Shown piece by piece: positions 20,204 to 31,389 of a stretch of DNA of 64,000 bases (the stretch's first letter is position 1; every line of letters begins with the position of its first letter). The notes below the pieces were generated by a model. The model worked only from the letters and a program-made list of their open reading frames with translations. It ran no database searches and was not told the DNA's origin. The DNA comes from Hirsutella rhossiliensis. Lineage: Eukaryota > Ascomycota > Sordariomycetes > Hypocreales > Ophiocordycipitaceae. The position numbers were made by a program, and so were the translations under genes. The stretch lies in contig NW_025408671.1 of NCBI RefSeq assembly GCF_020360975.1, positions 1,550,001 to 1,614,000 of the forward strand, given 5' to 3'.

Positions 20204-22093
20204 ATGACATTCTCCAAGCCGGCAACTGAGACAATCGTGAAGCAGCAAAAGGAAGTGCGAAATAGTCTCCCATTTGACGACAAGCAAGACTTTGAAGATG
20301 CGTCGAGGGGATTTATCGGCCGGCGCGAACCAAACACCGTCACTAACGCAGATGGTATGATCGTGTGGGATAATGATGGTTATAAGTTTCTGGAAGAGTC
20401 CTCCCCTGACACGGCCAACCCAAGCCTGTGGCGCCAGTCGAGGCTAAACACCATCGCCGGCCTCTTCAAAGTTGTCGAGGGCATTTATCAGGTGCGAGGC
20501 CTTGACCTATCGAACACCACCTTTGTCGAAGGTGACGAGGGCGTCATCGTCATAGACACTCTCACGTCGGCTGAGACCGGGGCAGCCGCTCTTGCTCTCT
20601 ACCGAGAGCATCGTGGCCCGAGACCTGTAAAGGCTATCATCTACACACACTCCCACGCTGATCACTTCGGCGGGGTCAAGGGATTTGTCTCTCAGGAAGA
20701 GGTCGACTCCGGAGCCGTCGTGATTTTTGCGCCCGAAGGTTTCCTCGAACATGCAGTATCCGAAAACGTGTATGCGGGCACTGCCATGAGCCGCCGTGCC
20801 GCATATATGTACGGCGCCGCTCTTCGCCGCGGACCGCGGGACCAGATTGGCGCCGGACTGGGACAGACACTCTCTACCGGAACGGTCACGCTTATTGCGC
20901 CAACCGACGAGATCACCAAGACTGGCCAGGAAAGAAAGGTTGACGGCGTTGATATGATGTTCCAGATGGCGCCCGATACTGAAGCGCCCTCTGAGATGCT
21001 CATCTACTTCCCCCGCTTCAAGGCTCTGTGTGCGGCAGAGGACGCCACCCACACATTCCATAACCTGTTGACGCTACGCGGAGCCGTGGTTCGCGACCCC
21101 CATGGCTGGGCTCGCTACCTTACCGAGACGATTGACATATTCGGCGGCAAGGCCGAGGTCATCTTCGCCTCTCACCACTGGCCGACTTGGGGTGCCGACC
21201 GAGTTGTCCAGTTCCTCACCTGCCAGCGTGACCTCTACGCATACGTGCATGACCAGACATTGCGCTTGCTGAACAAGGGACTCAGTGGCCCCGAGATTGC
21301 CGAGCAGATGACTCTACCTCCGGCTATCGAGAAGGCCTGGAATGCCAGAGGCTATTACGGCTCGGTCAGTCACAACGTAAAGGCCGTTTATCAGCGCTAC
21401 ATCGGCTGGTTCGACGGCAACCCGGCACACTTGTGGGAGCACATACCCACCGAAAGGGCTAAACGCTACGTCGAACTTATTGGCGGCATAGGCAAGATCA
21501 TCAGCAAGGCCCGCGAGGCGTTCAATAATGGCGACTTCCGTTGGGCAGCGGAGATACTCAACCACGCCATCTTTGCTAAGCCCGACAACTTGGACGTGCA
21601 AAATCTGCTGGCTGATACCTACGAGCAGCTGGGCTACGGAGCCGAGAACGGCACCTGGCGGAACTTCTTCATGTCGGGAACGACCGAGTTGCGCGAGGGC
21701 AACTTTGGTACGCCAACGGCCGCCGCCTCGGCCGACGTGATGGCCCAGCTCACGCCCGAGATGCTCTTTGATTCCTTCGCCATCCAGATTGACGGCCCCA
21801 AAGCCTGGCATGAGCAACTTTCAATTAACATAGTCCTCACCGATAAGCCCTACCGCTATCGCCTGTGGCTCTCCAACGGCGCGCTCGTATACGCAAAGTC
21901 TGTCCGGTCGACCAGCGCCAACGCGACCATTACAGCGACATCCCGCACGCTGCCTGCAATTGCGGTGTCCGGGCTTGATCCTGAGGCACTTGAGAAAGCG
22001 GGCATCGAGGTTACTGGTGACACGACAACGCTCAGCCGTCTTGCTGCCCTGCTCGACCCAGGCGATCCCGAATTTGCCATCGTTACGCCGTAA
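20204..22093 (+). CDS. Alkyl sulfatase, metallo-beta-lactamase fold
   Basis: Intronless, 629 residues. The dizinc motif THSHADHFGG (148-157) and a later FASHHWPTWG place it in the SdsA1/BDS1 group of alkyl and aryl sulfatases, which cut sulfate from compounds such as dodecyl sulfate. The expected domain order is present: N-terminal lead with a conserved WDNDGY, MBL domain about 95-345, a helical dimerisation part and a C-terminal SCP2-like lipid-binding part (about 510-629). Length is close to the 600-660 usual in the family. No signal peptide is evident, so it is probably cytosolic or peroxisome-associated. Enzymes of this group are common in bacteria and scattered in fungi, and horizontal transfer has been proposed for the yeast member. 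The absence of introns fits that idea but does not prove it. Confidence 0.92.
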   Translation: MTFSKPATETIVKQQKEVRNSLPFDDKQDFEDASRGFIGRREPNTVTNADGMIVWDNDGYKFLEESSPDTANPSLWRQSRLNTIAGLFKVVEGIYQVRGLDLSNTTFVEGDEGVIVIDTLTSAETGAAALALYREHRGPRPVKAIIYTHSHADHFGGVKGFVSQEEVDSGAVVIFAPEGFLEHAVSENVYAGTAMSRRAAYMYGAALRRGPRDQIGAGLGQTLSTGTVTLIAPTDEITKTGQERKVDGVDMMFQMAPDTEAPSEMLIYFPRFKALCAAEDATHTFHNLLTLRGAVVRDPHGWARYLTETIDIFGGKAEVIFASHHWPTWGADRVVQFLTCQRDLYAYVHDQTLRLLNKGLSGPEIAEQMTLPPAIEKAWNARGYYGSVSHNVKAVYQRYIGWFDGNPAHLWEHIPTERAKRYVELIGGIGKIISKAREAFNNGDFRWAAEILNHAIFAKPDNLDVQNLLADTYEQLGYGAENGTWRNFFMSGTTELREGNFGTPTAAASADVMAQLTPEMLFDSFAIQIDGPKAWHEQLSINIVLTDKPYRYRLWLSNGALVYAKSVRSTSANATITATSRTLPAIAVSGLDPEALEKAGIEVTGDTTTLSRLAALLDPGDPEFAIVTP

Positions 22094-23100
22094 ACGGGTA
22101 GGGATTTTCCCGTGATTCGCCGCACTTGAATCATGATTGTGATTGGGCTATATATTACTGCGCGAATGAGCCTTTTCTGTTTTCTTTTTCAGGACAATGG
22201 CACGAGGATTAAGTATCAATCTAGCTAGCTGACTTGTCGCAATATAAACGTGACTCCAAGCCGGCCAGGGATACGTCCACATAGGACTAGCACTCGGAAA
22301 TCACCGGCACTGGTCTCGCCCTACTGCACATAGCCAGATGATGACAAGGTAGCTGAATTGATGGATTCTTGCCTCGGCTCTGAGGAGGCTGAGTACTTCT
22401 AAAGGCCCAGCCGCTTAACCAAGGCAGGTAACGTGAGACCCTGAAGCGCATTCATCTCATAATTTCGCGCTTTGAGGGTTGGTGACTTCAACGGTGCTTT
22501 ATATCGCCATTCGAAGAAGTCAGCCGTTTCGAATGCCAGTGCGGTAAAGGCGATCCTCAAGAATACCCATCTGTGCAGCTACGAGGCGGACTGTTTGCTT
22601 GCTGTTTCGCCTGCGAAAAGATTCGTAGTTGGAAAGAGCAGTTCCTATAAAGACGTTGCCGTAATTAGCTGGCTTGCATTAGATCAGTTTCCCTTCAACA
22701 AGCAAGCGAAGAGGCTTGAGGAGAAGAAGCTAAAGAGCAGGACAAAACAGAGGGCTTGTTCGAAATCCGCTAGTATGGGTAGAAGCGTTAATTGCAGGAA
22801 TAGGCTAAAGCCTTTCTACAGTAGATGTTACTCGTGGTTACCTCAGGGCCTCAATATTGCAACCGTGCCATTGTGCCGGTAAGCCCGGCAAGCCCGGCAC
22901 CAACCGCCGCAACTGCATTACTAACTTAGTGTGTGACTGTGTGCTATAACCAACAGTTTGCTTATAAAGCCACAGATTACATCATATGCTTTCAACCATC
23001 CGTCCTAAAAGACCTCGCAACTCCCCCAACTTGATTCTCGCCCTCACTGCAGCCTCCCGAGACAAATCTGCCCCGCCTCATCCTCGTCAGCCCCAAAAGC
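22094..23100. other. Intergenic, possible old relic
   Basis: A frame at 22472-22882 has a basic stretch (KQAKRLEEKKLKSRTKQR) but starts at TTG and matches nothing I recognise. TpA-rich patches suggest decayed repeat DNA. The last 100 bp would contain the promoter of the next gene. Confidence 0.3.
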
Positions 23101-24066
23101 ATGACCGCTCACGTCCTCATCCTCGGCGGCCACGGCCAGATCGCGCAGCTGCTCACGCCGCTGCTGCTGCGGCGCTCGTGGACCGTCACCAGCCTCATCC
23201 GCGCCCCCGAGCAGGTCCCGGCCATTGAGAAGCTCGGCGCCGGCCTGCCCGGCAAGCTGAACGTCCTCGTCCGCAGCATCGACGCCGTCGACTCCGCCGA
23301 ACGCGCGGGAGAAATTCTCGACGAGGTCAAGCCGCAGTACGTGGCCTGGAGCGCCGGTGAGCCGTCCCCGCATCTGTTCATGTCTTGTCCTCTTGGAGTC
23401 ATACATAGACGCATGTGGTGTTTGAGACTGACCATCATATAGGAGCTGGGGGCAAGGGTGGTCCTGAGATGGTATGACCGTGTCCCTTGGCACCATTCAT
23501 ATCTGGAACCTCCATCCGCATTCGCCACAGACACTAACGGCTTCCCTTCCACTTCCCGCCAGACCTTCAAGGTCGACCGCGACGCCGCAGTCCACTTCAT
23601 CCACGCCTCCGCCTCCCGTCCCTCCATCACCCGCTTTCTCCTCGTCTCCTATTCCGGCTCCCGCCGCGCCGGCGCCTCCTGGTGGCCCGCAGGCGAGTGG
23701 GACGACTACAACAAGTCCGTCAACCAGGGCGTTCTGGCAACCTACTACAAGGCCAAGATTATCGCTGACGAGGCCCTGTACGAGGCCTCCAGGAAGAGTG
23801 CCTCCCTCGTCGGCATCTGCCTCCGCCCCGGTACCCTGACGGGTGAGCCTGCTGGAAAGGTGGAGCTGGGCAAGACGGCACACGTCAAAGGGGGTGTCAG
23901 CAGGGCGTCCGTGGCGGAGACGGTGGCGGCGCTGCTCGGGGCCGATGGAGTCAAGAACTGCTGGCTGGATCTGCTCGACGGAGGTGAGGACGTCAACACG
24001 GCCGTCAAACGAGCTGTCGAGGCTGGCATCGATGCTTCTGAAGGAGAGTCGGTCCATGGATCCTAG
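23101..24066 (+). CDS. NAD(P)-binding atypical SDR protein
   Basis: Three exons, 23101-23356, 23443-23471 (29 nt) and 23563-24066, with introns of 86 and 91 nt. The spliced product has 262 residues. The N-terminus HVLILGGHGQIAQLL is a Rossmann dinucleotide site of the NAD(P)-binding, NmrA/YwnB-like atypical SDR type. Later landmarks are FLLVSYSGSRR, YYKAKIIADEAL (the YxxxK-like position) and CLRPGTLTGEPAGKV. Such small cytosolic proteins act as reductases, epimerases or redox sensors, and the exact reaction cannot be told here. The tiny middle exon is supported by frame: it restores AWSAGAGGKGGPEM. Third-codon GC is much higher than in the surrounding repeats. Confidence 0.85.
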
Positions 24067-24674
24067 TCGCAGCCCTCAGGTATGAAAAAGTATCAGAACA
24101 TCACAGCCGACGTGAACTCTGCAAATGGCACATGCTACTCTCTCTTCGCTTTACGGTGAACAGCTGCGTTATTCATCTTGGCTCCGTCTTGAAGTCAGCA
24201 GGAAAAGATTCAGCCACGAACAAAGCTGTTGCTCTCCATTTGATGAAAACAAATCCTTGTATATCCATCCTTCCTGGGCATCATCCCATCACCGCACCCT
24301 CAGAGTTCCCATCAACTGGTCGGGCGAAACAGGGGGTCGCGGACACTACTGGTCAGAACGCTAATTACCCTTCCGCCCTGTAAAGCCAGTGCATCCGACT
24401 GCACCTGTGCACACGACAGGAACAGGCATCGTCAGATGGAGTATCGGGGAGACTCATTTATTCGATGAATACTCCGGGGAATCTCCAAGTGATTCAGTTC
24501 ATGGGAGTCGACACCGAGAACAGTGACCCTGGGGTTGTGAGTTCTGTCAAATATGCCTCGACGGTTCGCTCTCGGGATGTCCCACCTATTCTCCAGGCGC
24601 GACGTTCCTCGATACGAAGTGCGCCTGCCTCGTTTCTTGGCCGTGAATGCCTTCAACTCCTCACGAAAGATGCC
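24067..24674. other. Convergent intergenic region
   Basis: Lies between the 3' ends of the SDR gene (plus) and the receptor gene (minus). Only short frames occur; nothing recognisable. Confidence 0.35.
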
Positions 24675-26093
24675 CTAACTCGTCGTGAGATAGATGATGG
24701 CGTTCCAGACACCCTGCAGAGGCAGCACGCATCCGCTGGCGACGCTGAGGCTGAAGCTGATTCGGCCGCCGTTGGCCAGACTGTACAGCCTGTTGACCGA
24801 GCTCGGAATCCAGGTGATTAGCACGGCAAAACCAAAGATGAAGCTCGTGCGCAGGTAGGCCATCTTAACGGGGTCCAGCCGCTTGAGCTTCAACGAAGCC
24901 TCGCCCAGAGCGGCCCGAATCGGGCCGAGAAGGTTGTACCGTTGAGGACGTGGGCTGTCGGACGAGCAAATGGTTTCGAACTGGTGACGAGGATTGTGCC
25001 TGAAGCTGGAGCTGTCCCCGTGCAGGCCCGACGTCCAAGACGAGCTATATGGGAGGCCTCCCGAAGTGTGCCGGATGGGCGCCGCGGCCGAGGGCGCGAA
25101 GTCGAGGGTCGGCAGGGCGGAGGTAACCTGGACTTCGGTAATCACCGTTCCATACACGTCCTGTCGTCGAGTGAGGCTCTGTGAGAAGGTTTCAGTACTC
25201 GTGATCTCCAGAGGAAACAGGAAGGGTGAGGGGGCCATGCCTCTTCAGCAGAGTCGCCGCCGCCGCTGCCCGCTCTCGATGGCTCTCTTTGGTCTTTCGC
25301 ACCAAACCTGTTATGGAGCGATATGCTGAGCAGTTGGTTCCGATGGTGGAAGACCTGGTAGCCCACTGCAGCGTAAATCACAAAAGAGAGGAGGATGCAA
25401 ATCCAAATGGGGATGTAATACGAGTAGAGGCGGACAAGGCTCCAACTTGGGCCAATCCAACACCAGAGCTGCGTCCAAGTTAGCCGTCTGAGCGGACGAC
25501 GCTTAAAGAGAGGAGTGTGGGCACGACATACCGCTGCGTCACCGTAGATGGGGCCACGAGGGTCTCCACGGATGGCGATGAGGACGACGGCCGGAATCAT
25601 GGGGCCGCCGAAACAAACAAGGCAGTAGGCCCAGAGGTACTTTCTGAAGGAAGCCGGATCCGCGTTGTAGAAGAAGACGAGGTAGACGTTAAATGCCATG
25701 GCAAAGGACCACCACGGATCGGACTGCATGAACCTGCGAGCAATCTCTAGTCAGCGACGAAGCGCGGGCTATCGAGGACAGGGACCTAGCTCAGACATAC
25801 CACTCGAAGATGAAAGCCTGGGCCTGGCAGAGAGCAGAGTCTTGGCCTTGGCGGAGGCCATCGTAGCCCATCATGGACGCGACGCTGGCTCCCGCGTTGG
25901 CCACCGAGGCAAAGACGAGGAAGAGGTTGGGGGTCGTCCGGAGCTTCTTGAAGACGACAAAGCTGAGGAGGGTCAGGGCGATGGCGACCATGGACAGGCC
26001 GGCGCCGGTGCGCTCAATGGTAATGAGAGTCTTGATCTCATCCGGGGTGAGGCTCGAGTCGTGCCCGCCATGCGAGGCGTCCTGGCCGTGCAT
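24675..26093 (-). CDS. cAMP-receptor-like G-protein-coupled receptor
   Basis: Minus-strand gene. Exon 1 is 26093-25801 and exon 2 is 25733-25532, joined across a 67-nt intron. Exon 3 starts at 25468 after a 63-nt intron with a CTAAC branch site. The coding frame then moves to another phase between about 25330 and 25240 and runs to a stop at 24675. Seven hydrophobic segments are visible, for example SMVAIALTLLSFVVF, FAMAFNVYLVFFY, IPAVVLIAIRG, IPIWICILLSFVIYAAVGY, FIFGFAVLITWIPSSVNRLY and VLPLQGVWNAIIYL. The layout and the FMQSDPWW loop fit the cAMP-receptor-like fungal class (GprH/GprC-like), plasma-membrane sensors of nutrients. The phase change falls in the long third cytoplasmic loop. I find no convincing GT-AG pair there, so either an unusual intron or an indel exists. 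Start chosen at the first ATG (26093). Confidence 0.82.
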
Positions 26094-26973
26094 GTTTGTG
26101 ACGACGACGGGCCGTAGAAGCCAACGAGGCCCGCGTGCGGGTAGACGGATCACAGATGCCAGGTCGTAAAGATGCTTGCTCGTTGGCGAGAGGTTGAGAG
26201 GATGAACCTATGAAGCAGCCCAAAAGGCGAAGAGTTGCCCGGGGTGCACGTGATTGGAAAGAAGAGCCGTAACGGGGCAGACTCTGACGAGGAAGGAAGC
26301 CCAAGGTGGCCGGCCACTGGCTGCCAACCAGCTGGCGAGCGGAGCAAGGGAAAAAAAATTCAATCACTGAATCACAGACAAAGATCGTTCTCTCAGCAAC
26401 CTAGGAAAATGCGCAGTTGGCTTCCCCGCTCCGGCCAATCGCGCGACCCCCGCGTCGCGCGGCTGGGTGAGCCAGGCATCTCTGTCTCTGCAGCGTGAGA
26501 GGAGGGCTGCAGAAACTGTGCCTCAGACGGCCGTGCAAGCGATAAGTGAATTTATCCCGCCCGGTCTAGGTGAGAGCATGTCTGAGATGTGTCATCTGTC
26601 CTGCATCATCACAAACTCGTGACTCGTGTGTGCGGACACGAGTTGTTATTGAAGACAGCGGTGCAAAATTGCTATATCCGTGTAGTCTTCCTCATTTTAT
26701 TCATTCTTTGCATCCGTCTAATCTAGTACCATTACGACCTCCTTCCCCGTATTAGTGGCTGTCGAAAAGGAGTCCACAGAGGGCGGAAGGAGGCATTCCA
26801 CCTGTTTTTCTGCAAGCATTCGGTGCTCCTCATCCTTTCTCTCCATCTCAGCGATAGCCATCTCCTCCATGCATTGTAGCTCAGCCCGTTTGACCGCTAA
26901 TCCTGATAAAGTCTCGTCTCAACTCGAGCCCTCCCTGGCAGCTTGCATCTCCCTCCGGATCTTGCTATGGTGG
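26094..26973. other. Receptor promoter region and degraded coiled-coil frame
   Basis: 26094-26600 should be the receptor promoter and leader. On the minus strand, 26973-26718 reads as a charged coiled coil (MEEMAIAEMERKDEEHRMLA) ending in VVMVLD and a stop, with one internal TGA. It may be the tail of a decayed gene or transposase cut by the Copia insertion; I do not recognise it. GGTGG at 26969-26973 is the left target duplication of that element. Confidence 0.35.
26969..26973. repeat. Target-site duplication of young Copia (GGTGG)
   Basis: GGTGG precedes the left LTR and recurs directly after the right LTR at 32732-32736. Confidence 0.9.
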
Positions 26974-27261
26974 TCTCAGCAAGCTGAGAGCGCGGGCGGA
27001 AGGATAAGGGCAGGCACAATTGAGTCCAAACGATGATGCATGTTTTTTATCTATCTGTGCGACATTGAGGGGGTATTTATACGAATAGATACCAATCTGG
27101 GACCCGTGGTGGCCCTGAATCAGTGCCAATTCCGTGTATCCCGATTAGGGCAATGTTCCTCTACTGTATCGATACCTGACTCAAGTCCTTGTGTCTGACC
27201 TGCCTCTTTCACCGGAGTTTATACGTGTGCGGATTAGACCGTCAGTCTGCTCCCTCTGACA
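26974..27261 (-). repeat. 3' LTR of young Copia
   Basis: 288 bp; on the plus strand begins TCTCAGCAAGCTGAGA and ends CCCTCTGACA, hence TGTCAGAGGG...in element sense. Differs from the other LTR by T6 versus T5, G5 versus G3 and CC versus CCC. Confidence 0.94.
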
Positions 27262-27275
27262 CACCCCCTTTGCCT
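27262..27275 (-). other. Polypurine tract of young Copia
   Basis: GGCAAAGGGGGTG in element sense, directly before the 3' LTR. Confidence 0.7.
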
Positions 27276-27532
27276 CGGTCTCACTGGGTGAGTGAGGCAA
27301 ACAAGCAAAAGAGACAGACGAATCATCCAATCTTATCAAATATCCAGCGAGTGAGGCTACTACCGTTGAGGAGATGCTCTTCATGATGTCTTCCTTGGTG
27401 TTGTGACCAGGAGCATTTTAACAAGTCAATACCAGCAAAATGATGGGTCCATCCCGTGCCTGGGTGATGCTCGGAGCATCTATATCTCTCTGGGTGGTGA
27501 TACTGTCGAAACTGTCCTCCGGCGCATCGGCT

Positions 27533-27946
27533 TCAATTGGTGCCACCGGTCTCCCTTGCATCCCTAGCTGCTTGACAAAAGCTTCGTGCTTTTGCTGGGA
27601 AGGCCTTTGTCATTCCATCAGCGGGATTCTCCGTAGACTTGATCCATGTGATCTGGAGTCTTTCTTCCTGAACCTCCTGTCGAAGCCAGTGACGATGGAT
27701 ATCGATGTGCTTAAGGTTCGTCTTGAGCTTTGCGCTTAGTTCAGTCAGGAGCCTGATGGTCTGCAGGTTATCGCACCATAGCTCATTGGTGCCTTCTACC
27801 TTGATGTCAAGCTCTTTAATTAGCCGGGAAAATTGCATTTGCTCCTTCGCCGCGCTTGACAGGGCCAGCAATTCGGCCTCTGTGGACGACGTCGTCACAG
27901 TCGCTTGTTTCGTAGCCTTCCAGTCAACGGGTCCGCCTAGAAACAA
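27533..27946 (-). pseudogene. Copia RNase H
   Basis: About 137 residues with DWKATKQATVTTSSTEAELL, the acidic LWCDNLQTIRLL and KHIDIHRHWLRQEV, the usual landmarks of the Copia RNase H end of pol. It closes with STENPADGMTKAFP. It is in a different frame from the reverse transcriptase upstream. Confidence 0.9.
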
Positions 27947-28119
27947 GAAGACATATCCTGTGAGGATTTTCGAGTCTCCGGGTTGTCTGCAAAGGATGAA
28001 TCAGAAGCGCAGAGGAACCTGCGTTCAGCTTCTTTGACTGAGAAGCAGATGCAGCGATCTCTCGTGTGATAGAGGTATGCCAGGCATCTCCTGGCCTCTC
28101 TCCTATGCTTCGGGCCCGG

Positions 28120-29309
28120 TTATGGCTGAATTGTGCCAGTTTTCCAACCGGGAACGCACCGTCGGGTCTGGTGTGAATCGCTGGGTGAAGAATTGAGCCA
28201 ATTAGAGAGATATTGATGAACCTCGTCCCTAGTAGCCGTCTTCTCGTATGGCTTGAGCTCTTCGGTCGTTATCGGGATCTGGGGCACGCCAAGGATCTGA
28301 TCATCGTCCTCAATGTGGAATTTCTTGGCCATCTTCGAGAGATACGAGGCTTGTCTGATGACTTCAATCCCTAGGAACCAGCGAAGTTCCCCCATGTGGT
28401 TGATGGTATATTCCTTCATAATGGCAGCGTGAAGTTCTTCCCATTCGGCCTTCTTTTCTTTTGGATACATCATCACGATGTCATCCACAAAGAAGAAGAT
28501 GATGACTCCTTTATAAGTCATCACGCAGGCATCTTCGACGAGTTGTTGAGCGCCCAGCTTCTTGAAGAAGCCGAGAGCTCCTCAAACCACAGCCTTGGAG
28601 CGATTCGAAGCCCGTATAGTCCCTTGAGAAGCTTCAAGCATAGCCCAGGCTCAAGGTAGCCTGGTGGCATCTGACAATAGATGGCATGCTTGAGCTTATT
28701 ATACAGAAACGCTGTTTTCACATCGTACTGTTCTGTTTCAAGGTCTTCAAGACAGCAGAGGGCCATTAACACTCTGAAGGTTCTTGCTCGTAGTGTGGCC
28801 GCGTATGTGTCCTCGTTGTCTTCCGGCTGCTGGTCTCCACGGACCACAAGTCGGGCTTTAAAGCGAGTGACGTAGCCCTGCTCATCCAGTTTATATGCAT
28901 ATACCCATCGCAACGGGATTATGAAGTGGCCGGCTTCTTCAACCATCTTTCTGGCCACCTTGGTCCACGTTTCGAGCTTCATCTGGTCCTCAATTTCACG
29001 CCCCATCCCCATTATCCATTGGGAGGCGTATTCCGAAGCCATCGCGGCTTTAAAGGAGGTTGGCACAGGAGGCATATCCTCAACGTGAAGCCTGTGCTTC
29101 GAGGCATTAGCAATGATGTTATTGATGAAGGCCTTCTTCGGCTTCCTCTGTCTCTTGCCCTCAAGCACATTGGCGGGTTTATCCCTGAGACTTGTCCCTC
29201 GCCTTGCGGGGTCGTTTTCAGGTTGTGATTGTGACTCTGGGGTCGGGCTCTCCCACCCCCAGAGACAGCTCCTCGAATTCTGACCATTGTGGCTCTTCGA
29301 GCGCACCAC
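28120..29309 (-). pseudogene. Copia reverse transcriptase
   Basis: Two frames, 29309-28521 and 28524-28120. The first holds WVYAYKLDEQGYVTRFKARL, VRGDQQPEDNEDTYA, the catalytic-subdomain YDVKTAFLYNKL and GLYGLRIAPRLWFEEL. The second holds the catalytic FFFVDDIVMMYPK and MGELRWFLGIEV. All key aspartates are present; a single frame change near 28530 separates them. Confidence 0.92.
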
Positions 29310-29367
29310 CCCGGATCGACAGGCGGCTCATTCAATCGCTCATTCAATACGTCTAGGATCGGCGTGC

Positions 29368-30645
29368 CTAATGATACCTGAGGCTCCGGGTCGGTCCGCG
29401 TAGGGCTCGAGATAATGCTTGAGTTTTCCACCTCCGGGTCCTGACTCCGTGGTGTGTGACCTCCTGCTGGGTCACGCTAGTGGTGACAGAGCTTGGTGGG
29501 GAGGGCGAGGTTTCTTCCTCCACCCTACTGTTTGAAGTGCTTGGAGGCGAAATATAGGCACTGTCCGTTGTAGCCCTCATCGAAGTCTTCAAATTCGGTG
29601 CTTCTTGTGTCGCCTCGTCTGCAGAGGGTGCCGCAATTGACTCCGAGGTGTACGGCGTCATTCCGTCATCTGTCTCATCATCGGAGTAATTGCGCACTCC
29701 TGCTTCCTCTATGTCTTCGTCGTCAGGGACGTCTATCGCCACCATTTGACGAAGAACATCGTATGTATAGACCTGGAAGGCTTCCGCGTCTTCTTCCCTC
29801 TTCGGATCGTACATTGTTGACTCATCAAATTGTACATTCGCCGAGACCATCAGTTTGGTCTGGCGGATCGAGGGTATCCACACGACATATTGATGGGTCG
29901 ATCTGTAGCCCACCAGGTAACCGATATGAGCTCTCTGCTCAAGCGGGGACTGCGTCTTATGTGACTTTACATGCTCCAACGCAGTGATTGTCATTGGGTA
30001 GGCCACACAGCCGAAGACACGCAGGTGATTTATGCTCGGCTGGACTCGCTTGATGTGGCCGTATAGAGGGTTGTGGTCCCTCATATAGGTCCACCATCGT
30101 TCGTGTGGGCTTCTCCAGCTATGATCAGATCCTTTAAGTGGCGTACGGTTGAGCAAATACACTGCTGTGCGGTAGGTCTCGGTCCAGAGCTCCTCCGGGA
30201 TGCGGGAGTCCAGGTTCATAAGCCGGGCCCTTTCTTTGACCACGGCCCCGGACCTTTCTGCATGCCCATTCTGCGTGGGCGTGGATGGAGCTGACTGGAA
30301 GACCCGAATGCCCAATCCTTCGATGAATTTGACTAGCTCCTTTGTTAGAAGGGCTTTTTCTCCGTCAGAAGCCAGGTTGATCAGTTTTATCCCGTACTGA
30401 GTTTCTAGCATTGATGTTAGCTTCTTGAAGGCATCTCGGACCTCGGTTTTGCTCTTCAACGCGTAATAAAACCTCATCCTGGTCGTTATGCATGTGAAGA
30501 GCGCAAAGTACTTTTCACCCCCGAATCCGGCCACCGGGCCTGGGTGTAAGTCGAAGCTAAATTGAGCTCCGGCCCCTCTGGGTCGTAAAGTGGGCTCCTC
30601 ACGGAGACCTGCCTCTTTGCCTTGCCTGTTGCGCAGACCTCGCAT
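29368..30645 (-). pseudogene. Copia integrase
   Basis: The longest open frame of the element, 425 residues. The catalytic core is clear: SFDLHPGPVAGFGGEKYFAL, INLASDGEKALLTKE and PTQNGHAERSGAVVKERAR, giving the D,D35E set. The C-terminal part, YGHIKRVQPSINHLRVFGC, is the conserved Copia module, followed by a long acidic linker to the reverse transcriptase. Confidence 0.92.
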
Positions 30646-30649
30646 TCAC

Positions 30650-31358
30650 ACGTGGCCGGTCCCCATCTTGGTTAGGTGGCTAAGGGTTCTGGCCCCGGAT
30701 GTCCTAGCCGTCTGTGCCAAAGGTCTGCTTGCCCACCCATTGGTGGCTTAGGAGCCCTGCTTGTGACAAAGACGCTGTGTTGGGGCCGCTTTGAGAGGCT
30801 TGCAATAACGTATTGGTCTTCAATTTCTTGCAGACTGACCAGAGTGCGCCCTGTGGGCTCATGGTAGAGTGTGCCGTTAACCTGGTTCCAATAGATCTTC
30901 GCAACAATCCCTGACGAGCTGAGAACACACTTGTTGGCATCTCTGGGATGTAGTAGCTGCTCTCAAGCTTCAAATTGATCCCGTTTTTCACTGGGATAAC
31001 GGCCATGCCTACCCCTTGACTTGGGAGTTTTCTCCTGCCCGGACTTCTTCTGACGATCCCCAGGTGAAGGTATCCTCATCGAACCATCGTAGGTCGTTAA
31101 AGACATGTACGCTAGCCCCTGAATCATAGATGGCCTTGTCCTCGAGAGAGTCTTCACTCGTATTAGTGCTATGCACGTGCGACACTGTATTAGCCTGTTT
31201 GCTCGAGTTGTTGTTATTCTGCGGGACTGTGATGTCTTTGGCTTTTGGCTTCCACTCCATGGCTTTGGTCTTGTCCAAGGGTTCTCCTTAAGGTGCTGGT
31301 TGATGGCCTCCTTAAGGTGGTCCCTGGGAATCCATCCTTCGGGGTCTTTCTGGAACAT
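30650..31358 (-). pseudogene. Copia protease and pre-integrase region
   Basis: Frame 31278-31009 contains the aspartic protease active site IYDSGASVHVFND. Frame 31006-30704 has INLKLESSYYIPEMPTSVFS, the gag-pre-integrase part. The zinc residues of the integrase N-terminus fall near 30640-30720. Frames differ, so one or more indels lie between. Confidence 0.8.
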
Positions 31359-31389
31359 CGCTCTAAAGGTCCAGCAGCTTTCCCACCAC

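Noticed and set aside
22472..22882. Basic 136-codon frame, possible transposase fragment
   Set aside because: Begins at TTG, no motif I can defend; left as intergenic.
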